A stretch of DNA of 64,000 nucleotides from Salminus brasiliensis. Its lineage: Eukaryota > Chordata > Actinopteri > Characiformes > Bryconidae. Shown piece after piece: positions 35,301 to 41,600 of the stretch. Every line of letters begins with the position of its first letter. Position 1 is the stretch's first letter. Below the pieces are notes generated by a model. That model did not search any database. It saw only the letters and a list, made by a program, of their open reading frames with translations, and had not been told where the DNA came from. The position numbers and the translations under genes were made by a program. The stretch spans positions 5,135,960 to 5,199,959 of the forward strand of contig NC_132897.1 in assembly GCF_030463535.1 (NCBI RefSeq). Direction: 5' to 3'.

Positions 35301-36190
35301 CTGGAGTAAAAATGCACCTGTCAGTCAATGACATCCAGAGAATAACCTGAGTATAACCTGCCTGTATGGGGCAATGGCTAGACAGACGGCATTACTGGAG
35401 ACAAACCCTCATCAAAAAGTCATCCCGTTAAAAGGTCACATTTTAAAAAGGAGGACACTGGGGACACACCGGGGACACATCCACTGTAGTTCGGGTGTTG
35501 TGTGCATGAATGTGCATTAACATTAACCGTAGCTGCATGGTTCGAGAAGCATGCCCACCCTCACACACAAACACATGCACTGCCATGGCCCTATAACTTA
35601 GGCCTACTTGAACAACTCCCCCCTAACTACGGTGGATACTTTTTGGAAAACTAAAATATGCCCACCCCCCCCCCCCAGCATTCGGGTGGTCCTATTTGTG
35701 CCGTTCCCTGAGCTGTCAGCTTTCTGAAGGGCAGTCCTGTCCAATGGAGACCCTGATGTAAACTGATACTGCATACACAGTCATGGGACAGAGGAAATGT
35801 CAATACGTTACATCAGCAGCCTCACACATCCACACATCCACAAGACAAGTCCACTCCCAGCACAGGTCAGCTGCACCAGTGAAGCCCAGAGGAAGTGCTT
35901 ACTGGGTTTTTTGGGGGGATTAGTATTTGCATAAGTGTGCAAACACGTACCTCCTTGTTATTATCGACCAGGGCGTCATAGGAGCACAGCTTTAGGACCA
36001 GCAGGTTTCTGAGCAGCTCGAGAGTAGCCTTGCTCTTGTAGGCGTCTTTGGTCTGCTCAAAGTCAACAGAGAAGGAAGGGTAGGTAGACCCTCGAGCCTG
36101 CTGGACAGGACGGAGGCTGAAGCGCGAGCTCTTTGCTCCTCCAAAGGGGGCACAGAGACGACCCAGGCGCGCGGTTCTGCCGTACGACAT
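709..36190 (-). CDS. prodh: Proline dehydrogenase 1, mitochondrial (complete, 14 coding exons)
   Basis: FAD enzyme of the mitochondrial inner membrane that oxidises L-proline to pyrroline-5-carboxylate and passes electrons to the respiratory chain. Coding exons, 5' to 3' on the minus strand: 35951-36190, 33600-33811, 20682-20716, 20442-20585, 19908-19972, 19672-19788, 16915-16988, 15276-15357, 12456-12548, 7417-7563, 5519-5694, 3571-3669, 1498-1586, 709-899. All introns are GT-AG, phases agree, and the total is 1764 nt (587 aa plus TAA). The first ~45 residues are rich in R, S and A with almost no acidic residues, as in a mitochondrial presequence. The barrel segments [15 protein letters not shown] (361-375), GAKLVRGAY (424-432) and [16 protein letters not shown] are near-identical to human PRODH as I recall it, and YLSRRAQEN (546-554) holds the arginine pair that binds the proline carboxylate. 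The resemblance is to PRODH, not PRODH2. Intron 2 is ~12.9 kb. Teleosts may have two prodh copies; I cannot say which this is. Confidence 0.96.
904..940. repeat. (CA)16 microsatellite at the prodh exon 14 acceptor
   Basis: Uninterrupted CA from 907 to 938. In the prodh transcript this is (UG)16 ending a few bases before the CAUGUAG acceptor at 900-906. Confidence 0.95.
985..1425 (+). mobile_element. Tc1/mariner-type MITE, family A
   Basis: Ends tggacaaaagtatttggaca and, inverted, gtgtccataaacattcgaca. Same family, with shared internal blocks such as TTTATACCCCTCTAGCC, at 11908-12372, 17464-17575, 20223-20320, 21170-21592, 40555-40885 and 54490-54810. No coding capacity. This copy fills most of prodh intron 13. 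Confidence 0.75.
1463..1489. repeat. (GT)n microsatellite at the prodh exon 13 donor
   Basis: GT repeat with one interruption. In the prodh transcript it reads (CA)n beginning about 8 nt after the exon 13 donor. Complementary to the tract at 907-938. Confidence 0.95.
1498..1586 (-). CDS. prodh: prodh exon 13
   Basis: Acceptor TTTGTAG, donor GTATGA, 89 nt. It encodes [20 protein letters not shown] then MCDQISFPL, matching human MEELGLHP...[15 protein letters not shown]. It was found by homology to the missing segment and joins exons 12 and 14 in phase. Confidence 0.95.
1786..2165 (+). mobile_element. tRNA-derived SINE
   Basis: A tRNA-like head has an A-box region GTGGCGCAGCGGACTAAGG and a B box GGTTCGAATCCCGG (1837-1850), followed by a conserved fish SINE body. 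Its 3' part is inverted relative to the repeat starting at ~2340. Related minus-strand copies: 6845-7140, 22990-23240, 56380-56725. Confidence 0.8.
2330..2950 (+). repeat. Interspersed repeat, copy 1
   Basis: Shares long blocks with 10220-10800: ACCATGTTAAAACCTAAAT, GTTTCTTCCTCCAGCTCTGA and GTAAAGCTGCTTTGTGACAA. The last blocks are a very common teleost dispersed repeat tail. Not coding. Confidence 0.65.
3571..3669 (-). CDS. prodh: prodh exon 12
   Basis: Acceptor TGTGGAG, donor GTAGGA, 99 nt. It encodes [20 protein letters not shown] then [12 protein letters not shown], matching human YVLEEL...KVMVASHNEDTV. A (CA)n tract starts about 20 nt into the following intron. Confidence 0.94.
4560..5095. 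repeat. Dispersed repeat, left copy flanking prodh exon 11
   Basis: Blocks CTGGTGGTGGTT, GTGTACTGGGCTGAGTGA-type and GATCGGCTCTTAGGATTGG recur in the same order at 5995-6360. The SINE at 4690-4886 interrupts this copy. Confidence 0.6.
4690..4886 (-). mobile_element. tRNA-derived SINE, second family
   Basis: Read on the minus strand the head is GGCAGTGGTGGCTCAGCAGT then TAGAGC, with a B box GGGTTCGATAT. The body carries CATCTGTGTCCATTAC and a tail with TTGTCTTGTCTTG. A truncated copy is at 19975-20110. Confidence 0.7.
5519..5694 (-). CDS. prodh: prodh exon 11
   Basis: Acceptor CTCACAG, donor GTGAGA, 176 nt. It encodes [20 protein letters not shown] then IGYEDPINP, a barrel segment in which several human hyperprolinaemia substitutions are known. 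Confidence 0.96.
5995..6360. repeat. Dispersed repeat, right copy flanking prodh exon 11
   Basis: Direct-orientation counterpart of 4560-5095, ending ACCAACCCAGCAA in both. Exon 11 lies between them. Confidence 0.6.
6369..6423. repeat. (TA)n/(CA)n microsatellite
   Basis: An uninterrupted TA run followed by CA repeats in prodh intron 10. Confidence 0.95.
6845..7140 (-). mobile_element. tRNA-derived SINE, head eroded
   Basis: Reverse complement shows CGTGCTGCAAGCCATCGGCA and the GAGAGAGCACAAGGCC block of the SINE family seen at 1786. The A/B boxes are degraded. Confidence 0.65.
7417..7563 (-). CDS. prodh: prodh exon 10 (catalytic barrel strand)
   Basis: Acceptor CCGTGCAG, donor GTGAGA, 147 nt (49 codons, residues 355-403). 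It contains [20 protein letters not shown] and ends [10 protein letters not shown], the most conserved part of the FAD/proline barrel. Confidence 0.97.
7905..9180. repeat. Tandem duplication of a ~0.6-kb unit
   Basis: Blocks such as GGAACATCGTAAAGGTCTAA, CAAGACCTCTATGGTAGAGG and GAAAATGGCCGTAGTTTTTT occur twice at an offset of ~610-645 bp. Weaker echoes at ~9630-9770 and ~11260-11370. No coding signal. Confidence 0.75.
9360..9620 (+). mobile_element. 3' end of an L2-type LINE
   Basis: [17 protein letters not shown] followed, after a frameshift, by [14 protein letters not shown] is the conserved C-terminus of L2/CR1-clade reverse transcriptases. It is followed by an AGCACTTTGAGATTT tail and (ATT)n. 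Heavily 5' truncated, as is usual. Confidence 0.75.
10220..10800 (+). repeat. Interspersed repeat, copy 2
   Basis: Counterpart of 2330-2950 with the same block order and the GTAAAGCTGCTTTGTGACAA tail. Confidence 0.65.
10905..11030. repeat. Degenerate telomere-like inverted repeat
   Basis: CCTAAACCTAACCTTATCC is followed by an inverted partner AGGGTTAGGTTTAG and AGGATAAGG. Similar in style to 41750-42000. Confidence 0.6.
11908..12372 (+). mobile_element. MITE family A, near full length
   Basis: Left end AAAGTATTGGGACAGCTGCT, right end GTGTCCACAAACTTTTGGAT. Lies just downstream (gene sense) of prodh exon 9. Confidence 0.75.
12456..12548 (-). CDS. prodh: prodh exon 9
   Basis: Acceptor TGAACAG, donor GTGAGC, 93 nt. 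It encodes [20 protein letters not shown] then [11 protein letters not shown], the acidic helix that also follows VPN in human PRODH. Confidence 0.93.
12840..13920 (+). pseudogene. Degenerate Tc1-like transposon with nested MITE
   Basis: Downstream of the nested element, reading shows [11 protein letters not shown], then [18 protein letters not shown] and SMDPTCL-like wording, the Tc1 transposase catalytic region, ending at the ATACCAATCAATCATCGCTT block. Frames are broken, the start and end are missing, and the centre is interrupted at 13072-13487. Confidence 0.75.
13072..13487. mobile_element. hAT-type MITE inserted in the Tc1 remnant
   Basis: Ends CAGGGCCGGCC and (inverted) CAGAGCCGGC. 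It is flanked by an imperfect 8-bp direct repeat (GATCTCAG at 13064 and GATCTCCG at 13488, 7/8 identical), as expected for hAT. No transposase. Confidence 0.75.
14283..14795 (+). mobile_element. MITE family B with internal (CAG)n, copy 1
   Basis: Ends GCAGTACTGTGCAAAGGG and, inverted, TTTTTTGCACACTGC. The centre holds (CAG)8 next to CTCACCTGATTTACC. The reverse complement of the same sequence is at 24170-24725. Confidence 0.75.
15276..15357 (-). CDS. prodh: prodh exon 8
   Basis: Acceptor ACATCAG, donor GTATGG, 82 nt. It encodes [16 protein letters not shown] then VPNLQ, matching human LLDWSSLIDSRTKLS...VPN. Confidence 0.94.
15768..15820. repeat. (GT)n microsatellite
   Basis: About 25 GT dinucleotides in prodh intron 7, 3' to exon 7 in the gene sense. 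Confidence 0.95.
15840..16910. other. AT-rich intronic stretch without recognisable features
   Basis: Very AT-rich prodh intron 7 DNA with short TA and AAT tracts. No gene, element ends or conserved motif seen. Confidence 0.5.
16915..16988 (-). CDS. prodh: prodh exon 7
   Basis: Acceptor TTCCAG, donor GTGAGA, 74 nt. It encodes [20 protein letters not shown], equivalent to the human VAKLG...IEDWFTAETL segment. There is no long open frame here; the exon was found by matching the missing protein segment and splice phases. Confidence 0.88.
17464..17575 (-). mobile_element. MITE family A fragment
   Basis: Terminal ~100 bp only: GAGCAGGTGTCCCAATACTT then TTGTCC, the inverted form of the family A left end. 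Confidence 0.6.
18375..19515. repeat. 34-bp minisatellite, ~33 copies
   Basis: Unit built around GAGGTTTATCTGTACTGGTC then CATCTGGATCTGCA, measured as 34 bp. Proximal (5' on plus) units keep TTATCT; distal units change to TTAGCTGTACCGG. Because 34 is not divisible by 3 and the unit lacks stops, the array reads open with a 34-aa period. Not coding; it lies in prodh intron 6. Confidence 0.95.
19672..19788 (-). CDS. prodh: prodh exon 6
   Basis: Acceptor CCGTAG, donor GTAGAG, 117 nt (39 codons), starting [14 protein letters not shown]. The 34-bp minisatellite of intron 6 begins about 160 bp past its donor. Confidence 0.94.
19908..19972 (-). CDS. prodh: prodh exon 5
   Basis: Acceptor TTTAG, donor GTAAGC, 65 nt. 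It encodes [18 protein letters not shown], a core strand of the barrel that is almost identical to human PRODH. It ends in phase 0. Confidence 0.95.
19975..20110 (-). mobile_element. Truncated SINE (second family) next to prodh exon 5
   Basis: Shares GACAGGACAAGACAA, GGACACAGATGGAATTTGGC and TGCAGTAAACACACACCAG with 4690-4886. It supplies sequence a few bases upstream of the exon 5 acceptor. Confidence 0.55.
20223..20320 (-). mobile_element. MITE family A fragment
   Basis: GTTACTCCAACAAATACAGG through GAGCAGGTGTCCAAATACTT; one terminus only. Confidence 0.6.
20442..20585 (-). CDS. prodh: prodh exon 4
   Basis: Acceptor TTTAG, donor GTGGGA, 144 nt. It encodes [20 protein letters not shown], which aligns with the human segment ARTYFYANEAKCDSHMETFL. 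Confidence 0.93.
20682..20716 (-). CDS. prodh: prodh exon 3 (35-nt micro-exon)
   Basis: Acceptor TTAATCAG and donor GTGAGT enclose 35 nt encoding [11 protein letters not shown] with split codons at both ends. It is required: exon 2 ends with two bases of a codon and exon 4 begins with two, so exon 4 cannot be read in frame without it. It falls in the poorly conserved linker of PRODH. Confidence 0.85.
20810..21085 (+). repeat. Dispersed repeat related to 120-620
   Basis: Shares AAGGAGTGACTGCAT, GTGTGAAGGAAGTAGCTG and ATGGAAGCTTACGGTCATA with the left end of the window, plus the CAGGCTCCTGCAGATGG block, which is inverted there. Probably fragments of one Tc1-type element. Confidence 0.55.
21170..21592 (-). 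mobile_element. MITE family A, one end eroded
   Basis: GGCACCATGCCTAATGCCAG, GGGGTATAAAGCC and the terminal GTGTCCCAATACTTTTGTCC show the family in reverse orientation. Confidence 0.7.
21688..22024. mobile_element. hAT-like MITE family C, copy 1
   Basis: Begins AGAGCTGGGCAATATGACG and ends ATATCTCCCAGCCCT, an inverted terminal pair. The core holds ACTGATCAGCTGCAGGTTTC. A reverse-orientation copy is at 43228-43570. Confidence 0.7.
22990..23240 (-). mobile_element. SINE body fragment
   Basis: GGCCAATTGTGCTCTCTCC and GCTGCTGATGGTATGCAGCA are the SINE-body blocks seen at 1786 and 56380, reversed. No tRNA head left. Confidence 0.55.
24170..24725 (-). mobile_element. MITE family B with internal (CTG)n, copy 2
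   Basis: Reverse complement of 14283-14795, including (CTG)8, GGTAAATCAGGGCTTAATGA and the GACTGGGGGGCGTCCAGGAG block. Confidence 0.75.
25100..26290. other. Intronic stretch without recognisable features
   Basis: AT-rich prodh intron 2 DNA with short ORFs of no recognisable homology and no element ends that I could define. Confidence 0.4.
26301..26351. repeat. (TA)n microsatellite
   Basis: About 25 TA dinucleotides in prodh intron 2. Confidence 0.95.
26844..27290 (-). pseudogene. Internally deleted Tc1-like transposon
   Basis: Left end ACACCAATCAGCCATAACAT, right end reversed (TAATGTCATGCCTGATTAAT). The inner AGGTGCCCATGACCCTGTCG and GACCACTGCGTACCAGGAAC blocks are the antisense of a Tc1 transposase gene. 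Too short and broken to encode a protein. Related copy at 63591-63935. Confidence 0.7.
28680..30810. repeat. CTGT-rich satellite array with spacer blocks
   Basis: Imperfect CTGT/CTAT tetranucleotides organised at 28.75-29.57 kb into ~50-70-bp units containing TGCCTATTTCTTTGTCTGCC. Two related spacers (~29598-29710, ~30633-30765; GGGCCCAGTTT and GTGATGCTCACT) divide the array. Open frames of up to 353 codons, rich in Cys, Leu and Ser, are repeat artefacts. Confidence 0.9.
31838..32510. mobile_element. Nested foldback: MITE-A ends around a palindromic MITE
   Basis: Arms 31845-31960 and 32393-32506 are reverse complements, each a family A terminus (TTTGTGGACACCTTCTAATG). Within them, 31950-32060 and 32075-32178 form a second hairpin (GATCCTTAAAGGGACCTTT; CACTTGTGAAAAGTGTGGA). 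Confidence 0.7.
32976..33350. mobile_element. Tc1/mariner-type MITE (~370 bp)
   Basis: Ends TACAGTGCCTAGCAAAAGTA and (inverted) CACTGTA with TACTTTTGCAAGG, followed inward by AACCTTTTGCCACATTTCAG on one side and its inverse on the other. Internally deleted. Confidence 0.75.
33600..33811 (-). CDS. prodh: prodh exon 2
   Basis: Acceptor TTCATAG then ATAATGGAC; donor GTGAGT. Residues 81-150 plus two bases. It encodes [13 protein letters not shown] and [11 protein letters not shown], both highly conserved near the N-terminus of vertebrate PRODH. Confidence 0.95.
35000..35125. repeat. Fragment related to the 31.95-kb foldback
   Basis: CAAGAAAAGGTTTTAAGAAG, GGTTCTTTGAAGGTTCCTCC and TCTTATACCTTTAACAGG recur in the hairpin at 31950-32178. 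Confidence 0.5.
35951..36190 (-). CDS. prodh: prodh exon 1: start codon and mitochondrial presequence
   Basis: Residues 1-80, from ATG at 36190-36188 to ...DNNKE, donor GTACGT. An Arg/Ser/Ala-rich leader precedes a conserved block ([20 protein letters not shown]) that aligns with human PRODH after its own leader. This is the first in-frame ATG before a suitable leader. The exon ends in phase 0. Confidence 0.93.
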
Positions 36191-36430
36191 GAGGTGGCTT
36201 TGGAGGTCAATAGGTCACACACGAGTGGAGCTGGAGCCCAAACCGTCTGGGACGTCCGAGGCAGCCAACTTTGGTCCCCCTCTCTGATGACGTCGTAGCA
36301 CAACAAACACACCCCCCGCGCGTCAAGGCACTAAAGCGACGCTGCTGATTGGTCCAAACCCCCTCCACGCCCATGTTTGGTGACGTAACGTGAATCGCCG
36401 CACGTGCGGTGATTCTCTGGCGCTATAAGC
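36191..36430 (-). promoter_or_regulatory. Putative prodh promoter with CCAAT box and CACGTG palindrome
   Basis: Seen: on the minus strand a CCAAT box (36348-36352) lies ~160 bp before the ATG. A 24-bp near-perfect palindrome (36392-36415, 22/24 bases paired) is centred on CACGTG (36401-36406), with TGACGTAA next to it at 36381. The stretch is GC-rich and CpG-containing, unlike the AT-rich DNA beyond 36450. Inference: bHLH (USF/MYC/CLOCK class) and CREB/ATF-type sites of a TATA-less promoter. The transcription start is unknown. Confidence 0.5.
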
Positions 36431-36449
36431 GTCAGAAAGGCTCAGATTT

Positions 36450-37799
36450 CTTCTTCTTCTTATTATTATATTATATTATATTATATTATTATTACTTTCT
36501 CTGTCTCGCCTGTCTCCTGTGTTCATTTCCGTGTTGTTGTGGATGTTCCTGAAGTCAAACAGAGGAGGGCGCCATTGAGTCAGCTACAGTTGGCGTCTTT
36601 TTTTTGGACGCGTTATAAAGTCAGAGCGACATAAATGCACATTTAACAGGCGAACTAAAGTAGAAATATTAAATATGTTTAAAATATATATATTTCTTAA
36701 TATTTGTAAATAAAGTTTTCATATTTTTAAGAAAAACTAGTGACTTATAACGAAGCGGACTTTAGGGCTGCGTTCCAAACCGCACCCTACCACACTACCT
36801 AGGGTGTAAACAATAGTGCACGACCGTTAGAAGTGCAACCATTGCTCAGTACGTCCAGAATTGAAGTACAGTGTGTGGTTTGGGACACAGCCTAGGTTCG
36901 GTACAGCTTCCCAGCAGGGGTTTAACTCGCTTATGCTCATATTTAAGGTTTTGGGGGTTGTTTTTACACATGTTTGCTATATTTATAAGCATATATTTAT
37001 GGTGTTCAGTAATTAAGTGTATATTTAAGTGTAAATTTAAGTGGTTTGTTACTTATTGTGGAGTAAGTTGTGCTTTATTAGGGCTAATGATGATGTAGCT
37101 GAGTTTGTAATAAAATACTGAAGTTAATTTAGCTTGTATTTTTTTTTTTTTTTTACAGTTTTATGCTAAATTATTGACACCCCCCCCCCCCCCCCCCCCC
37201 GTCCATGATTTTTTTTAACATGAAGATATATCAAAAAATCCTCTACAGGAATTTTTAAAGCACAATTTGTATTTTTAATGTGTTTAACGACATTTATACA
37301 ATAAATTAAATATTAAAAAATAAATAAATAAAAAAGCAGCAATTGGCCATTCTTGCTCGTGCATGTAAATGCACTGCATTATAAATACTCCAATAAATAA
37401 ATACTCCAGTGTCATCATGTGTGCATCATGTATCAGTGTATCATGGCTCCCAGATAAATAGAACCATCCACCCTTATCAGGGGTGCAGCCTGGGATATCT
37501 TGCCAGCTACCTTGATTTACCAGATTTACCCCAGATGCAGCCAATCAGCCAAGCCATGCGTGGTATTCTCAGGGGTGCTGAAGGGATTTTTGCCCCCACG
37601 AAAAGCTATATCACACTGAGCCCCACAGCTCTAACAATTGTGCCAATATACTCAAGTAGTATCTTTTTAGGACCCCTGTCAGTCGTCCCTACCCCCACCT
37701 CCTCTAATATAGCACCCCTGAGTCTTATCACACAGCTCATCATAATGCGTACTAGGACCCTCATCAGTCCCACAGATCTACTGCTGCTGGGAACGAACT
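36450..37799. other. Intergenic core between prodh and scarf2
   Basis: AT-rich, with an ATT/TTATA simple repeat (~36460-36490), a poly-T run then a poly-C run (37140-37200), and scattered short ORFs without recognisable homology. No gene is supported. Confidence 0.5.
37140..37200. repeat. Poly-T run followed by poly-C run
   Basis: About 15 T, then 23 bases on a run of about 20 C in the intergenic region. Confidence 0.95.
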
Positions 37800-38577
37800 G
37801 GTGCAAGATCCTGCAACTGTCGACCACAGCGCGCGCGGGCGTGCACGAAGAGGGCAGTGCTTAGCTGCGTTGGGAAAAGCAGTGGGCAGGAGAAGGCACG
37901 CCCACCCACATCTGGTCGAAGGGCTTTCTACGTGTGGCTTCGACCAAAATGAAGAAAAGTCTCCCACGCCGAGGAGAGCTGAGCTCAGAGTGAGGACTAA
38001 CCTGGAGACTCATGTGGACCCGTTATGAAGACGTGGGTTCAAGTCTGGTTCTAGTGGCCTGTACATGGTGACGCACGAGTAAAACACTTCTGTGGATTTA
38101 CTGACGGACCCAAGGTTTTTTTTTTTTGGATGGTTGAATATCTAGACCCTCCAGTTTTGCCTTTTCCTTGTTTTGCTTTCTGTTTTGCTTCTTCAGAGAT
38201 GTGGAACAAGTGAGGACGGATCTTCTGCTGGTGCGTAAAACGCGCGTAAAAATCTGGTGGCCAACTTTTGGCTCGGTTTCTTCTCCTGTTTGCATCGGAT
38301 CTCTCTCTCTCTCTCTCCTTCAGATGGCGTCGTAACAGCCACAGAAGAGCCCCCCTTCCCTCCTTCCTCTCTCCACACACACACACACACACACAAACAT
38401 ACACACAAAGAAAAGTCACCCAAACATCAGCCTGTCTGGATAAAACTCCCTCCAAACTGACTGTCTGCAGGCTAAACGTGTACGCGTAAGCAACTGGACA
38501 CTGACCATCGCCCAGAAGACGGACTTCCACTCGTCGCCTTTCACTGAAAGGAATGCTGAGCGTCAGGGCCTGGAAGG
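37800..38577 (+). promoter_or_regulatory. Putative scarf2 promoter / 5' UTR
   Basis: CpG- and GC-richer than surroundings (GCGCGCGGGCG at ~37830), with (CT)n at ~38299 and (CA)n at ~38376 directly upstream of the scarf2 ATG. No convincing TATA box or additional coding exon seen. Assignment rests mainly on position. Confidence 0.35.
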
Positions 38578-38687
38578 ATGCTGTCTCTCAAGGGCACTTT
38601 AGCAGCTGGGGCTTTGCTTCTACTCATTTGTCCATCGTTTGGCCAGGAACTCAACCCAAAGGGCAGGAATGTGTGCAGAGTACCAGG
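38578..38687 (+). CDS. scarf2: scarf2 exon 1: start and signal peptide
   Basis: ATG at 38578; donor GTAAGT. It encodes MLSLKGTLAAGALLLLICPS then FGQELNPKGRNVCRVP. The leucine-rich core and small residues before QELNP resemble the human SCARF2 signal peptide and cleavage region. A 5' UTR exon further upstream cannot be excluded. Confidence 0.9.
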
Positions 38688-41600
38688 GTAAGTCCTAAAT
38701 AGACCTTTTTCAGCATTGATGATCATGGGTTAAGAGTGCAGAAGTTCTGGAGATCTTAGTGTGGCTTAACATGGGACGTATCCTCATAACGTGGCTGTTA
38801 TATCTTATTTATATAATAAAAAAGAACATCTTATCCAGCTTCGAGAAACGAAGACGCAGCACAAGCAGATGTTCACATCTGGAGCAGCGCTATCGTTTGT
38901 GGACGCTAGGGGGCGCCGCTAAGAACTGTGTAGTATAGGGACTGAACCTGAAGTCGTGGCACTGAATCCGGTCACATTAGTGAAAAATGTCCCTCAATAA
39001 AAGGTTGAGTGGTTTGGATTCACTTAAAGCCCTTCAGTGAGCTACAAGGTTCTCAGTGTTGGTTCTAGGGTTCTAGGGTTCTAGTTCCAGCTCTGGACTC
39101 TGGACAGCTCTGACTAGGAAACTGGTCCAGTTTTTGTCCCCTAGAGATAATATAAAGACACTGGGAGGGCTTTGGACGTGTAACTGACACCTGAAGAGTG
39201 TGTGTGTGTGTGTGCATCATTAGTATTGGCTACATATTGGCTTAAAGCGCCAGGATAGGCTATCTGGTCATCAACAGTCATATCGGTGACCTATATAGGA
39301 CAGGTCTACACCCTTAAAGGGGGTTTCTCAAGGGTTCTTTCCCAAAGGCCATGTTTCTGTGTTGAATGATAGCCAGTCAAAGAACCATTTCCAGTTCCAG
39401 AGGTTATTTGAGTAGCTAAGAGGTTCTTTATATACAAGGAAAACCTCTTCTTGATCGTTCTTTGGGAAACGGTCCTTTAGTAAAGGCAATGGGCCTATAT
39501 AGAACCATGACCATGACTGTGGTTCTTTAGTAAAGGTAATGGGCCTATATAGAACCATGACCATGACGGTTTTTCTTTAGTTAAGGTAATGGGCCTATAT
39601 AGAACCATGACCGTGACTGTGGTTCTTTAGTAAATGTAATGCCCCTATATAGAACCATGACCATGACGGTTTTTCTTTAGTTAAGGTAATGGGCCTATAT
39701 AGAACCATGACCGTGACTGTGGTTCTTTAGTAAAGGTAATGCCGCTATATAGGACCATGACCATGACTGTGGTTCTTTAGTAAAGGTAATGCCCCTATAT
39801 AGAACCATGACCGTGACTGTGGTTCTTTAGTAAAGGTAATGCCCCTATATAGAACCATGACCGTGACTGTGGTTCTTTAGTAAAGGTAATGCCCCTATAT
39901 AGGACCATGACCATGACTGTGGTTCTTTAGTAAAGGCAATGGGCCTATATAGAACCATGACCATGACGATTTTTCTTTAGTTAAGGTAATGGGCCTATAT
40001 AGGACCATGACTGTGGTTCTTTAGTAAAGGTAATGGGCCTATATAGGACCATGACTGTGGTTCTTTAGTAAAGGCAATGCCCCTATATAGAACCATGACC
40101 GTGACTGTGGTTCTTTAGTAAAGGTAATGCCCCTGTGTATAGGACCATGACTGTATCTAGTTCTTTAAGGACACGGTTCTTTAGTAAAGACAGTGGTCGT
40201 ATATAGAACCTCAACCATTGAGAGAGTGGTTCTTAAGACCTTATGACTATGAATAAATGTAACTATTTAAATAAATTGTTCTCTAGTGAAGGAAACGGCC
40301 CTACACAGAACCAGAATCATGGCTGCGGTTCATTAGTAAAGGTGATGACCCTCAAATAGGACTAAGGTTCTTTAAGAAAAACGTTTTTTAGGAAAGGCAA
40401 TGACCCTGTACAGAACCATACCATGACTGTGGTTCCTTAAGTAAGTGGATTTTTAGTAAATGCATTGGCCCTGTATTGAACCATGGTCATGGCTATGGTT
40501 CCTTAAGAATTTAGTTTTTTATATATAATTTATTAATACTATATCCTGTAGAAAATGTATAGTCTATTGGCACCATGCCTAATACCAGGCATGGGTTATA
40601 ATTGCATTGAGCTGAGGAGCAGTGGAACTGTGCTCTCTTGAATGCAGATGGAGCTCCATCTAATACTTCATCATCCAACATCCTGACCTCAATAACGCTC
40701 TTGTCGCTAAATGCAATCAAATCCTCACAGCAATGTTCCTCCAAAACCTAGGAGAAAGCCTTCTTCCCTGGACAGTAGAGGCATCTACCACAACAAAAGC
40801 AGGAAAGACTCTTTTTTAAATACCCTTTATTTTGAATGAAATGATGAACGAGCAGGTGTCCCAATACTTTTGTCAATATCATGTAGGAGCATTTTTAAAG
40901 AACTCTCAACAAGAAAACGTGTTTGGGTGACTTCAGTACCTAATCCACTGCTGACGGGAACTAGAAATACTACAACACTGGACACTCGATCATCTGGACA
41001 TCTCCTAAAAGTCACACTGATGCTCCACTCACATGCCCAAATGGTAAACGGCTCAGGACTGGAGTGATGCCAGACTGGATCTTTAGAGCGACTATAAAAC
41101 ACAGGGGTTGTAACTGCACATGTTGGAGGATGTCAATGGATGAAACCTACTAAAAATGACTCCACGATGGAAAACATGCTTGTGATATCAACAACACCAT
41201 GAGCGTGTCAACATGTGCTGATGTCTATCAGTCCTGGGGTTTGCCGCAGAGCAGGCATGGAAGTCAAATGGGGGTTAGCATGTGAGAACAAATCTAGCAC
41301 ATGGTCTGTTATCGAGGAAATAATTACTCAGATAGGCCACGATTCAAATCTGATGTAGCTTAGGTTTAATGTACCATAGCAACAGTGAACCACTGGGTCT
41401 TGGGAGCTTCACGCCAGGTTCACGCTACACGTTTTTAGGCCCGGTTCTCCAGTCGCTGAGATTGCTGTGAAAGTCCTCAGGTCGGGAGCTTGCTGAGTGA
41501 TCGGTGATGCGTCGTAAGCCCCTGACAGGTATCTAGCAGGTTCAATATCTGGACCTGCCAATGATGCGAAATCCGGTAGTGTAAAAAGGTGCTGTTACTG

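Noticed and set aside
37140..37200. Poly-T/poly-C as a retrotransposon tail
   Set aside because: No adjacent LINE or SINE body or target-site duplication; more likely a simple repeat, possibly with assembly length error.
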